A DNA stretch of 6,969 bases. Source: an uncultured Prevotellaceae bacterium. Its GTDB lineage: Bacteria; Bacteroidota; Bacteroidia; Bacteroidales; Bacteroidaceae. The stretch is taken from NCBI GenBank assembly GCA_902775075.1, contig CACYKX010000166.1, positions 1 to 6,969 of the forward strand, given 5' to 3'. Under the pieces are notes generated by a model. The model did not search any database. It was not told the DNA's origin and worked only from the letters and a program-made list of their open reading frames with translations. Position numbers and translations under genes: made by a program. Shown one piece after another: positions 1 through 6,700 of the stretch. How positions within the stretch are numbered: position 1 is the first letter of the stretch; each line of letters opens with the position of its first letter.

Positions 1-170
1 CCGAAGAACTCCTTAGCGAGTTCGTTTTCGTACGGGTTTCCTTCGAAATTCGTTCGGGGCAGATGCAAGTTGCAAGTACTACAGATAACATCCTCGTTTG
101 ATGACAGGCGGCATCCGCAGACGGCGCAAGCCCTAGGAGCGATGAGCGATAAGATTTTCTCTAATATCAT
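1..170 (-). CDS. comF: ComF family protein, N-terminal part (runs off left edge)
   Basis: Only the first 56 codons are present; the gene continues beyond the left edge. The translation begins MILEKILSLIAPRACAVCG and shows two CxxC pairs, Cys15/Cys18 and Cys30/Cys33, followed by LPRTNF and a stretch ending near KEFF. This matches the N-terminal zinc-ribbon region of ComF-type proteins, whose usual pattern is a hydrophobic helix, PR-C-xx-CG, IC-xx-C, then LPxTxF. The phosphoribosyltransferase-like domain that normally follows (family length about 230 residues) lies outside the window. ComF proteins are linked to natural DNA uptake in several bacteria; in Bacteroidetes the role is mostly inferred. 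The ATG at 168-170 overlaps the recX stop codon as ATGA, implying translational coupling, and a purine-rich GAAGGAGATG lies just upstream inside recX. The family call is fairly sure; the function in this organism is inferred. Confidence 0.82.
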   Translation of the reverse strand, partial: MILEKILSLIAPRACAVCGCRLSSNEDVICSTCNLHLPRTNFEGNPYENELAKEFF

Positions 171-652
171 AAATCTTCATCTCCTTCTTCTATCTCTATC
201 GAATGAATACAGTTTCGTATATGTTCCATCAAGAACCCCCTTCCCAGAGCCCAACGTATGGTTTTAATAGAACGTTCGTAGTCATTCTTTCCTTTTGTCG
301 TCTTCAACTTCTGTTCTATCATGGGCTTAAGGATCTCTATCCAATCCTCGTCAGGGATTTCTTCAAAGATAGGAGTAGAGATGTCCCTTCCTATTTTCTT
401 CAGAAAGAGAGCCTGTTCTATTTTTCTTTGTCCCCATTTGTTGTATAACATCTTGTCATGAACAAAGAATCTGCAGAAGCGCTCATCATCGACATATTTC
501 TCCTTTCTGAGATAATCGAGGATGCGTTCTTGTTCATCTTTCGCTACTTCCCATTTATCCATTCGTTCTCTCATCTCCTGAGAACAATGTTCTGATTGTG
601 AACATAATGTCGTCAACGTGAGGAGAACTTGTTGTTCTGTTTTTGGTCTCAT
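167..652 (-). CDS. recX: RecX family regulatory protein
   Basis: A 161-residue protein, a normal length for RecX, which binds RecA filaments in the cytoplasm and modulates (usually inhibits) recombination and SOS activity. The helical-repeat architecture is visible: a first segment around residues 8-34 (LCSQSEHCSQEMRERM), a central signature around residues 43-87 (ILDYLRKEKYVDDERFC, then the basic WGQRKIEQAL), and a third module around 125-151 (RSIKTIRWALGRGF). DDERFC and WGQRKIEQAL are the most diagnostic parts of the family. The ATG at 650-652 lies 11 nt after the prmC stop codon, and the stop overlaps the start of comF, so the gene sits in the middle of a compact operon. No recA is visible nearby, which is usual outside the genomes where the two genes are adjacent. 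The acidic C-terminal tail (EIEEGDEDL) is unremarkable. Confidence 0.9.
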   Translation of the reverse strand: MRPKTEQQVLLTLTTLCSQSEHCSQEMRERMDKWEVAKDEQERILDYLRKEKYVDDERFCRFFVHDKMLYNKWGQRKIEQALFLKKIGRDISTPIFEEIPDEDWIEILKPMIEQKLKTTKGKNDYERSIKTIRWALGRGFLMEHIRNCIHSIEIEEGDEDL

Positions 653-663
653 TGTATACTCTG

Positions 664-1524
664 TTAAGCATGTATCGCTCTTAGCATTCTTTGCTTTCCA
701 TATAGGTCATTTGCTATCTTTATATCCCTATATCCAAGAGACACCATCAACTCTACCATCTCCTGTGCATAGATAGGGTTGATTTCGTAATATATCCGAT
801 CTCCATCTTTGAGATTTTTCACTCCGTATTCCGCAATAGAGCGATAGAAGATCAGAGGGTCTTCATCAGAAACGAATAGGGCCAGCGAAGGTTCGTAGTC
901 GAGTACGTTCTTGCACATCTCTTCCTTCTCTTTTTCTGCAATATATGGTGGATTGCTTACGATGATATGCATGAACTTGTCGTCAACAGACTTCGGCTCA
1001 AGACGGAGAGCATCCTGTATCTCAAAGTCCACGTCGGCTCTAAGGAGTTCTGCATTCTTTTTGGCGATTTCTAGAGCCTTGGTACTGATATCATACGCTC
1101 TTACCTTACTATTAAGCAGTTCGAGCGACAAGGTGATGGCGATGCAACCACTTCCTGTTCCGACATCTGTGATGACAATGGGTTCTGTGTCTTTATGAAT
1201 AGCTTTGATATCATCAACGATCAACCGGCACAGTTCTGCAGTTTCAGGTCTTGGTATCAATACTCCAGGTTCTACATGGAAGGTTCTACCAGCAAATTCA
1301 GCTTCACCTAATATATATTGCAAAGGCTCACCATTTTCCAGTCTTCGCATGATTTCTTCTAATTCTTTTTCTTTGTCTGCGGATAATTCATTAACTTTGC
1401 CACAAACAATATCGGTGTATGACATTTCGAAGCGTATTTCAAGAATTGTTCTCACGATAGCTTGGGCTTCTCTTGTATCATACAAGGTCTCTAGTCGAGT
1501 ATATAAATCGCGATATGTCATCAT
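664..1524 (-). CDS. prmC: Peptide chain release factor N5-glutamine methyltransferase
   Basis: A 286-residue cytoplasmic S-adenosylmethionine-dependent methyltransferase of the PrmC/HemK family, which methylates the glutamine of the GGQ motif in release factors RF1 and RF2 and so supports translation termination. The N-terminal helical domain covers roughly residues 1-90, then PRPETAEL at 91-98, the SAM-binding motif I DVGTGSGCIAI at 120-130, an acidic residue near 145 (RAYDIS) typical of the ribose-contacting position, and the catalytic NPPY at 191-194 that binds the substrate glutamine. The C-terminus DLYGKQRMLRA is also typical. Two consecutive ATG codons (1522-1524 and 1519-1521) are possible starts; the first is given. 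It heads the prmC-recX-comF cluster and is divergent from ribD across 26 nt. A Bacteroidetes-type promoter lies immediately upstream. Confidence 0.95.
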   Translation of the reverse strand: MMTYRDLYTRLETLYDTREAQAIVRTILEIRFEMSYTDIVCGKVNELSADKEKELEEIMRRLENGEPLQYILGEAEFAGRTFHVEPGVLIPRPETAELCRLIVDDIKAIHKDTEPIVITDVGTGSGCIAITLSLELLNSKVRAYDISTKALEIAKKNAELLRADVDFEIQDALRLEPKSVDDKFMHIIVSNPPYIAEKEKEEMCKNVLDYEPSLALFVSDEDPLIFYRSIAEYGVKNLKDGDRIYYEINPIYAQEMVELMVSLGYRDIKIANDLYGKQRMLRAIHA

Positions 1525-1528
1525 GATG

Positions 1529-1559
1529 CAAAGGTAATAAAATTAAGGAAATGACGCAA
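1529..1559 (-). promoter_or_regulatory. Predicted Bacteroidetes promoter for prmC-recX-comF
   Basis: On the minus strand, TACCTTTG at 1536-1529 matches the Bacteroidetes -7 consensus TAnnTTTG exactly. A TTG at 1559-1557, with 20 nt between, fits the weaker -33 element (TTTG). The -33 part lies inside codons 3 and 4 of the divergent ribD. The box ends only 4 nt before the first prmC ATG, so a start site 5-7 nt downstream would fall at or inside the start codon. This suggests a very short or absent leader, or use of the second ATG. The motif match is seen directly; activity is inferred. Confidence 0.6.
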
Positions 1560-2525
1560 CAGAAAATAGATGAAATATATATGCGCCGCTGTTTGCAACT
1601 AGCGGTGAATGGTCGTCAGAATGCTAAGCCTAATCCCATGGTGGGTGCTGTCATAGTGAGTGCTGACGGACGGATTATAGGTGAGGGTTATCATGCTCGT
1701 TGTGGTGAAGGACATGCCGAGGTGAATGCCTTTGCTAGTGTCAGACCGGAAGATGAGACTTTGTTGCATGAGGCTACGATATATGTAAGTCTTGAACCTT
1801 GTTCACATTATGGTAAGACTCCTCCTTGTGCTGACTTGATTATAAAGAAAGGTGTGCGCCGCTGTGTTTGTGGTTGCATAGATCCGTTCGCAAAGGTACA
1901 GGGTAGAGGTATCCAGAAAATTCGGGATGCCGGTATCGAGGTGACGGTAGGAGTCCTTGAGGACGAATGTTTAGAACTTAATCGTCGTTTTATTTCCGTC
2001 AACACGCTTCATCGTCCTTACGTCTTGTTAAAATGGGCTCAGACTTCTAATGGATTTCTGGATGAGATGAAGACAGATTCTGAAGGACGTCAGGTATTCT
2101 CACCTTTAAAGATATCTTCTCCTTTTACTCAAATACTTGTTCATAAACTTCGTGCTGAGAATGATGCCATTGTTGTTGGAAGAACTACGGATGAGCGTGA
2201 GCATCCTCAACTTACGGTTCGTGAATGGGTGGGGAAGAACCCTTTTCGCTTCGTGCTATCCTCAGACTTCTCTATTCAAGATCTTTTTAAGATGTTGATG
2301 GAGAAATCATGTCAATCCCTAATCGTTGAGGGAGGGGCAAAAACCTTGGAATCCTTTATTCAAAGTGGATGTTATGACGAGATTAGAGTAGAGACGAATA
2401 CGGGTTTATATGTTAACGAAGGTACTCCCGCTCCCCAGTTACCATCAGGTTTAGTGATAGCCAAACATGAAGTTTATGGCGACCAAGTGATTATTACATA
2501 CGAAAAAGAAAATGTCAACAAATAG
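1551..2525 (+). CDS. ribD: Bifunctional riboflavin biosynthesis deaminase/reductase RibD
   Basis: A 324-residue cytoplasmic enzyme for two consecutive riboflavin steps: deamination of diaminohydroxyphosphoribosylaminopyrimidine, then NADPH-dependent reduction of the ribosyl side chain. The N-terminal zinc deaminase domain (about residues 9-150) is complete: KPNPMVGAV at 26-34, HAE at 55-57 (His55 as zinc ligand, Glu57 as proton shuttle), and PCSHYGKTPPC at 83-93 with zinc ligands Cys84 and Cys93. GRGIQKIRDAGIEV at 118-131 is also typical. The reductase domain starts at RPYVLLKWAQTSNG (155-168) and retains VVGRTT (208-213), HPQLTVR (218-224) and VEGGAKTL (259-266). The protein is about 40 residues shorter than the usual length near 365, and the loss falls in the middle of the reductase half. 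An AAGGAA ribosome-binding site lies directly before the ATG; Met11 is a less likely alternative start. No FMN riboswitch fits in the 26-nt upstream gap. The deaminase call is secure; full reductase activity is inferred. Confidence 0.93.
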   Translation: MTQQKIDEIYMRRCLQLAVNGRQNAKPNPMVGAVIVSADGRIIGEGYHARCGEGHAEVNAFASVRPEDETLLHEATIYVSLEPCSHYGKTPPCADLIIKKGVRRCVCGCIDPFAKVQGRGIQKIRDAGIEVTVGVLEDECLELNRRFISVNTLHRPYVLLKWAQTSNGFLDEMKTDSEGRQVFSPLKISSPFTQILVHKLRAENDAIVVGRTTDEREHPQLTVREWVGKNPFRFVLSSDFSIQDLFKMLMEKSCQSLIVEGGAKTLESFIQSGCYDEIRVETNTGLYVNEGTPAPQLPSGLVIAKHEVYGDQVIITYEKENVNK

Positions 2526-2673
2526 ATTTACCTCCCGACTGAGTATGTCGGATGATTATAAGCGTCAAATGCTTATTCAGAAGATTGAACAAGCTGTAGA
2601 GAATATGACGTTGGGTGAACTTGAGGCTGTAAGTTACGACCTCTTCACAAAGGGATATATAGAAGACCTATAA
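2512..2673 (+). CDS. Small hypothetical protein overlapping the ribD 3' end
   Basis: A 53-residue reading frame starts at the ATG at 2512-2514, overlaps the last 14 nt of ribD in another frame, and stops with TAA at 2671-2673. The start follows an A-rich stretch (GAAAAAGAA), so translation is probably coupled to ribD. The sequence begins MSTNRFTSRLSMSDDYKRQM and ends with YDLFTKGYIEDL. It is polar and probably mostly helical, with an alternating charged and hydrophobic middle (LIQKIEQAVENM, then LGELEAVSYDLF). There is no signal peptide, membrane segment or cysteine. I do not recognise a family and assign no function. Support for it being real: it fills almost the whole space between ribD and the convergent RNase H gene, the overlap is of the kind seen in operons, and the composition is protein-like. 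A later start at Met12 (2545) is possible. Confidence 0.6.
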   Translation: MSTNRFTSRLSMSDDYKRQMLIQKIEQAVENMTLGELEAVSYDLFTKGYIEDL

Positions 2674-2676
2674 TTC

Positions 2677-3150
2677 TTATTTTCGGCCAAAGTCAGCAGG
2701 ACATTCTCCCCATTTCTTTGTCTCCCATTTTAGTATAGGGGTATGAATAGGATGTGTTCTTAGCCAATGTTCTGCTCTGGCGATAATTCGGTAGAGCTCT
2801 TCCGTTTGGGCATTTCTTTCTAATTTCGTCTTGCATTGCTTTTTGGCAACCCACAGTTGTGCGTTTACGCTGTCGCTATAGATCACCTTATCGGTGATAC
2901 CTTTTTTCTCCATGAGAGCTAAGGCATGAACGATGGCGAGGAATTCTCCGATATTATTCGTACCGTGGATAGGACCGAAATGAAAAACCTGTGTACCCGT
3001 AGACAAGTCGATAGCCTGATACTCCATAGGTCCCGGATTACCGCTACATGCAGCATCAACGGCCCACGCATTTGCCTTTACCTCATTAGGTAATGGTAAT
3101 ACCGTATCGTTTCGCCAGTCAGGCGGATTCTTCAAATCATTTTTCTTCAT
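2677..3150 (-). CDS. Ribonuclease H-like protein (RNase HI family, atypical C-terminus)
   Basis: A 157-residue protein with an RNase H fold. Such enzymes cut the RNA strand of RNA-DNA hybrids (R-loops, lagging-strand primers) in the cytoplasm. The first strand carries AVDAACSGNPGPMEYQ at 30-45, with catalytic Asp32 and the GNPGP turn; NIGEFLAIVHAL at 66-77 supplies Glu69; IYSDSVNAQLWV at 90-101 supplies Asp93; and the last acidic residue is probably Asp153 in PADFGRK. The DEDD quartet is therefore present. However, the usual HxGxxxNExAD segment of RNase HI is replaced by KWETKKWGECPADFGRK, with no histidine loop, and a proline-rich tail of about 27 residues precedes the domain. No N-terminal hybrid-binding domain is present. 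The gene converges on the small ORF after ribD with a 3-nt gap and lies 72 nt downstream of argS. I saw no TAnnTTTG box in that spacer, so it may be read from the argS promoter. An rnhA-like role is likely but unproven. Confidence 0.82.
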   Translation of the reverse strand: MKKNDLKNPPDWRNDTVLPLPNEVKANAWAVDAACSGNPGPMEYQAIDLSTGTQVFHFGPIHGTNNIGEFLAIVHALALMEKKGITDKVIYSDSVNAQLWVAKKQCKTKLERNAQTEELYRIIARAEHWLRTHPIHTPILKWETKKWGECPADFGRK

Positions 3151-3173
3151 ATCGTTCTTAGAAGGGACTTTGA

Positions 3174-3209
3174 TATCCGAGGGGAAATGCCCGTGCGTCC
3201 CCTCGGATA
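3174..3209 (-). terminator. Perfect 11-bp hairpin between argS and the RNase H gene
   Basis: TATCCGAGGGG at 3174-3184 is perfectly complementary to CCCCTCGGATA at 3199-3209, giving an 11-bp GC-rich stem with a 14-nt loop. It lies 13 nt after the argS stop codon and 23 nt before the RNase H start. No clear U-tract follows on either strand, so it is not a textbook intrinsic terminator. It may be a partial terminator, an mRNA 3'-end stabiliser or an attenuator between the two genes. The structure is seen directly; the role is inferred. Confidence 0.45.
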
Positions 3210-3222
3210 GAATCTATATTGT

Positions 3223-5043
3223 TTACATTCTTTCAGGAACCTCAATACCCAACAGAGACATACCGTTTTTGATGATCTTTGCTACATTCTTAGCAAGTAC
3301 CAATCGGGTAATCTTCTCATCATCGGTATCAGCCTTTAGGATACTGTAATCATGATAGAATTGGTTGAAGTCCTTAGTCAACTCATAGCAATAGTTTGCG
3401 ATACCACTTGGACTATAGTCGATACCAGCCTGTTCTATAGCAGCACCAAACTCGTTCATCTTCTGTATAAGTTGAATCTCCTTCTCGTTCAGAGGAGCAT
3501 TGTCACCAAGAACATTTGGTAACTTGATATCCTCAGCATCAGCCTTGCGCAGTACGCTACGGATACGAGCGTATGTATACTGGATGAAAGGACCCGTATT
3601 TCCGTTGAAGTCAATACTTTCTTCTGGATTGAAGAGCATGTTCTTACGAGCATCAACCTTTAAGATAAAGTATTTGAGTGCACCCATACCGACGATACGA
3701 GCAATCTCCTTCTTCTCTTCTTCGGTGATACCTTCCAGTTTGTTCACCTTATCCTCACTGGTCTTGTAAGCATCGCTGATCATCTGCGCAATCAAGTCAT
3801 CAGCGTCTACGACAGTACCCTCACGACTCTTCATCTTACCGTTAGGCAACTCTACCATACCATAAGAGAAATGGACGAGATCCTTACCCCACTTGAAACC
3901 TAAGCGGTCGAGGAGAATAGACAATACCTGGAAATGATAATTCTGCTCGTTACCTACGACATAAATCATCTTATCGATAGGGAAGTCGCTGAATCGCATC
4001 TCGGCAGTACCGATATCCTGTGTCATATATACAGAGGTACCGTCCTTACGGAGCAACAACTTCTGGTCGAGACCTTCCTGAGTAAGGTCAGCCCATACAG
4101 AGCCATCCTCCTTACGGAAGAAAAGGTTCTTAGCAAGACCTTCTTCAACTTTCTTCTTACCAACGAGGTAAGTATTTGATTCATAGTATATCTTGTCGAA
4201 GCCTACGCCCATAGCCTTGTAAGTCTCATCAAAGCCAGCGTATACCCAAGAGTTCATCTTGCTCCAGAGCGCACGAACCTCAGGGTCGTTATGCTCCCAT
4301 TTTACGAGCATCTCGTGAGCTTCCTTGATGAGCGGAGCTTCCTGTTCAGCCTTTTCCTTTGCAGCATCTTCTGTCATGCCCTCAGCCACATACTGTTTGG
4401 TCAGTTCTGCACACTCCTCTTTGAAATGTTTGTCGAAAGCTACATAGAAGTCACCGATTAGGTGGTCACCTTTCTTGCCAGCCTTTTCAGGAGTAATACC
4501 ATTACCCCATTTCAGCCAAGCAAGCATAGACTTACAGATGTGGATACCACGATCGTTTACGATATTTGTTTTCACCACCTTGTTACCGTTAGCCTCCATG
4601 ATCTGAGCCAGAGACCAACCGAGCAGGTTGTTACGCACATGTCCGAGGTGTAAAGGTTTGTTGGTGTTAGGTGAAGAATATTCGATCATCACGAGAGGAG
4701 ACTCATCGGTTACTTTCTTCTCTCCAAATTTCTCATCAGCATTGATATCGTTGAGGAGTTCCACCCATGCAGCAGGAGCAATGGTGAGATTCAAGAAACC
4801 CTTGACAACATTGAATTTCTCTACAGCCTTACAGTTTTTCTGTAGATATTCGCCGATTTCCTGAGCAGTATCCTCAGGTTTCTTCTTTGAAATCTTAAGG
4901 AATGGGAAGACAACGAGAGTCAAGTTACCCTCGAAGTTGCTACGAGTCTTCTGCAGTTGTACCATATTCTCTGGTATCTCCTGACCATATAACTCTTTAA
5001 TGGCCTGAATAGCCGAAGCACTTATTTGGTTTTCAATCTTCAT
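3223..5043 (-). CDS. argS: Arginyl-tRNA synthetase
   Basis: A 606-residue class I aminoacyl-tRNA synthetase that charges tRNA-Arg with arginine using ATP in the cytoplasm; it is essential. The length is typical for the longer bacterial ArgRS forms. An N-terminal additional (Add-1-like) domain that recognises the tRNA D-loop covers about residues 1-110. The Rossmann catalytic core starts with EYSSPNTNKPLHLGHVRNN at 121-139, where HLGH (132-135) is the HIGH motif. The core continues through VGNEQNYHFQVL (363-374), typical of ArgRS, to the KMSKS-like KMKSREGT (403-410). The C-terminal helical anticodon-binding DALR-type domain begins near QYTYARIRSVLRK (488-500) and ends with LLGIEVPERM. The start ATG at 5041-5043 follows an AT-rich leader of about 27 nt with a weak Shine-Dalgarno signal, normal for Bacteroidetes. 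The gene has its own predicted promoter, and RNase H lies downstream. Confidence 0.97.
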   Translation of the reverse strand: MKIENQISASAIQAIKELYGQEIPENMVQLQKTRSNFEGNLTLVVFPFLKISKKKPEDTAQEIGEYLQKNCKAVEKFNVVKGFLNLTIAPAAWVELLNDINADEKFGEKKVTDESPLVMIEYSSPNTNKPLHLGHVRNNLLGWSLAQIMEANGNKVVKTNIVNDRGIHICKSMLAWLKWGNGITPEKAGKKGDHLIGDFYVAFDKHFKEECAELTKQYVAEGMTEDAAKEKAEQEAPLIKEAHEMLVKWEHNDPEVRALWSKMNSWVYAGFDETYKAMGVGFDKIYYESNTYLVGKKKVEEGLAKNLFFRKEDGSVWADLTQEGLDQKLLLRKDGTSVYMTQDIGTAEMRFSDFPIDKMIYVVGNEQNYHFQVLSILLDRLGFKWGKDLVHFSYGMVELPNGKMKSREGTVVDADDLIAQMISDAYKTSEDKVNKLEGITEEEKKEIARIVGMGALKYFILKVDARKNMLFNPEESIDFNGNTGPFIQYTYARIRSVLRKADAEDIKLPNVLGDNAPLNEKEIQLIQKMNEFGAAIEQAGIDYSPSGIANYCYELTKDFNQFYHDYSILKADTDDEKITRLVLAKNVAKIIKNGMSLLGIEVPERM

Positions 5044-5075
5044 ACCGGTATTTTTATTATTCTAGAATTTGTGTG

Positions 5076-5083
5076 CAAAGTTA
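5076..5083 (-). promoter_or_regulatory. Predicted -7 box of the argS promoter
   Basis: On the minus strand, TAACTTTG fits TAnnTTTG exactly. The implied start site near 5070 gives a 5' leader of about 27 nt before the argS ATG. No good TTTG-type -33 element is found about 20 nt upstream (the region reads TATGGATTT). The promoter may therefore be weak or depend on the -7 box alone. The match is seen in sequence; function is inferred. Confidence 0.5.
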
Positions 5084-5125
5084 ATAAAATAAATCCATAC
5101 TATGATGTATGCGCATCTTTTTTTT

Positions 5126-6700
5126 CTAATATCCAGGGTTCTGGTCGAGGTTATGGTTTAAATCTCTGCAGATGCTTGGAATAGGGAAGACCATCAGATG
5201 TTTGTCCTCGTCGAATTTACCGAATCTTATCAGGTCATTTCTTCTCCATCCTTCCCACATCAGTTCCAGGAGCCTTTCTTTGAGGATATTGTCTAAGTTA
5301 GCAAAAAGAGAAGTTGCACCGACACGTTTTTCCACGGCTGCAAGTTCCTCCTTTCCATCCATTCCATTTCTCGTCTTTGCTTCAGCTTCCATGAGTAGGA
5401 CATCGGCATATCTGAACAACACGATATCATTATCTTGCAGATGTCCGTTATCGTATGCCATCGGGTCCGTCTCATACTTGCTCATTCTCGCTCCACCGGT
5501 CTTCTCGTATAAACTTCCGGTCATATTATCAGCTACTTCCAAAGGATAGTACACCAGTGGTTTTCCATTGCTTAGTTTGACGACATTACCATTCACCTTG
5601 ACCGTGTCGGCAAAGAAATTGAGTTGGAATCTCGGGTCTACGGAATCCGTTCCATATCCATACGCCTTTACGGTAGATACCGTAGCACAAGTTCCGTTTT
5701 CCGCATCCAATCCGAGAGCACTTCCGTGTGCATAGTGTCTACTTCTGAAGAGATACGAGAACGTGTTGGAATACAGCATTTTATCCATAGGGATGACGAA
5801 GATGTTCTCTTTAGACTCCTCGTTGTGTATACAGAAATTCTTGGCATATTCGTCCAGTACATATCCTGTCTTCTTGATCTTCTCACAATAAGCGATTGTA
5901 GCCTCCCAAGCATTTTTCTTTTCCCCGTCAATGGTAAAATAGATTTTTTCTCCGTTTGGAATCTTTTCGTCTGTCCAGTCATCATCAGAGTATACCTCAG
6001 CATTCAGACAAAGTTTAGCCAGAAGAAATTCAGCGACAGGACGTGTAATCCTTCCGTAATATTTCCCCTTGTAGTTGCTATGCTCATTGGCCAAGTAAGG
6101 CAATACACTTTGCAGTTCGTCTACGATAAACTGATATACGACATTTCTGTTACTTTGCTTAATCTGGTTTTGAGTCGTATGATAATCCGTTACCAACGGA
6201 ATGTTACCGAACATATCCATGGTATAGAAGTAAAACAAAGCCCTGATGGCTCTTACCTCAGAAGTATATTCCGTATATTCGGCATCAGAAAGTACATTCT
6301 TGTTCTTCTCGATATTGTATAGCGATTTATTGCAGAGCGTGATTACCTTATACAGATAATTCCACGTATTTTCGAGAGGTAACTCCGTAGGCGTCCAAGT
6401 ATGGGTGTGTAGTCGCAGCCAGAAACCACCATCGTACCAGTCACCACCTCTTATCGGAATCAGTTGCTCGTCTGTGGTTATAGAATTCCAGTCGTAGACA
6501 CCACGAGGCGTTCCCTGCAAGCCCTCACTCTCCGTTGCCCCACCGATATAGTTGTATAGTGTGGCCACCAAGTTTTGTTCGATATCCTTAGCCGAAGTAT
6601 AAGCTTTGTCTTCGGGCATCTTTCCTATCGGATTTTCGCTAAGACATGCCGACAGGAGTAAGCATAAGAGCGAGATACAGATATATTTATTCTTCATCAT
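5126..6700 (-). CDS. SusD/RagB family surface nutrient-binding lipoprotein
   Basis: A 524-residue outer-membrane lipoprotein, the lid and binding partner of a SusC-type transporter for glycan or other oligomer uptake. Residues 1-18 form a lipoprotein signal peptide (basic MMKNK, hydrophobic core, lipobox LLSAC) with Cys19 as the lipidated residue. The SusD N-terminal region contains GLQGTPRGVYDW (60-71), TTDEQLIPIRGGDWYDGG (75-92) and the hallmark RAIRALFYFYTMDMFGNIPLV (150-170, TPR-like scaffold). The C-terminal RagB/SusD part has NDIVLFRYADVLLMEAEAKTRNG (424-446), ERLLELMWEGWRRNDLIRFGKF (475-496) and the ending VFPIP...LDQNPGY. Length and end are normal and no frameshift is seen. The ATG at 6698-6700 overlaps the susC stop (TAATG), so the two are co-translated; Met2 is an alternative start. 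Next downstream is argS, not a glycoside hydrolase, so the substrate cannot be inferred here. Confidence 0.95.
   Translation of the reverse strand: MMKNKYICISLLCLLLSACLSENPIGKMPEDKAYTSAKDIEQNLVATLYNYIGGATESEGLQGTPRGVYDWNSITTDEQLIPIRGGDWYDGGFWLRLHTHTWTPTELPLENTWNYLYKVITLCNKSLYNIEKNKNVLSDAEYTEYTSEVRAIRALFYFYTMDMFGNIPLVTDYHTTQNQIKQSNRNVVYQFIVDELQSVLPYLANEHSNYKGKYYGRITRPVAEFLLAKLCLNAEVYSDDDWTDEKIPNGEKIYFTIDGEKKNAWEATIAYCEKIKKTGYVLDEYAKNFCIHNEESKENIFVIPMDKMLYSNTFSYLFRSRHYAHGSALGLDAENGTCATVSTVKAYGYGTDSVDPRFQLNFFADTVKVNGNVVKLSNGKPLVYYPLEVADNMTGSLYEKTGGARMSKYETDPMAYDNGHLQDNDIVLFRYADVLLMEAEAKTRNGMDGKEELAAVEKRVGATSLFANLDNILKERLLELMWEGWRRNDLIRFGKFDEDKHLMVFPIPSICRDLNHNLDQNPGY

Noticed and set aside
203..448. 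Plus-strand open frames opposite recX, prmC and argS.
   Set aside because: All lie opposite genes with strong family motifs and lack convincing starts or protein-like features.
1472..1486. Odd palindrome CTTGTAT-C-ATACAAG about 65 bases upstream of the ribD start, a possible operator.
   Set aside because: It lies wholly inside prmC coding sequence (around residues 13-18), is short, and has no second copy near another gene; chance is a sufficient explanation.
1525..1550. FMN riboswitch or other leader element ahead of ribD.
   Set aside because: Only 26 bases separate prmC and ribD, far too short, and no conserved RFN-type sequence is visible.
5096..5125. Possible terminator between susD and argS: CATAC/GTATG 5-bp stem, plus an 8-base T-run at 5118-5125 on the plus strand.
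   Set aside because: The stem is only 5 bp and AT-rich. The T-run is on the wrong strand for susD (it reads as A-rich right after the stop codon), and no plus-strand gene ends here.
5624..6322. Long plus-strand open frame of 232 codons opposite susD.
   Set aside because: It is antisense to a clearly functional susD. Its translation shows no recognisable domain and has the composition of a shadow frame.
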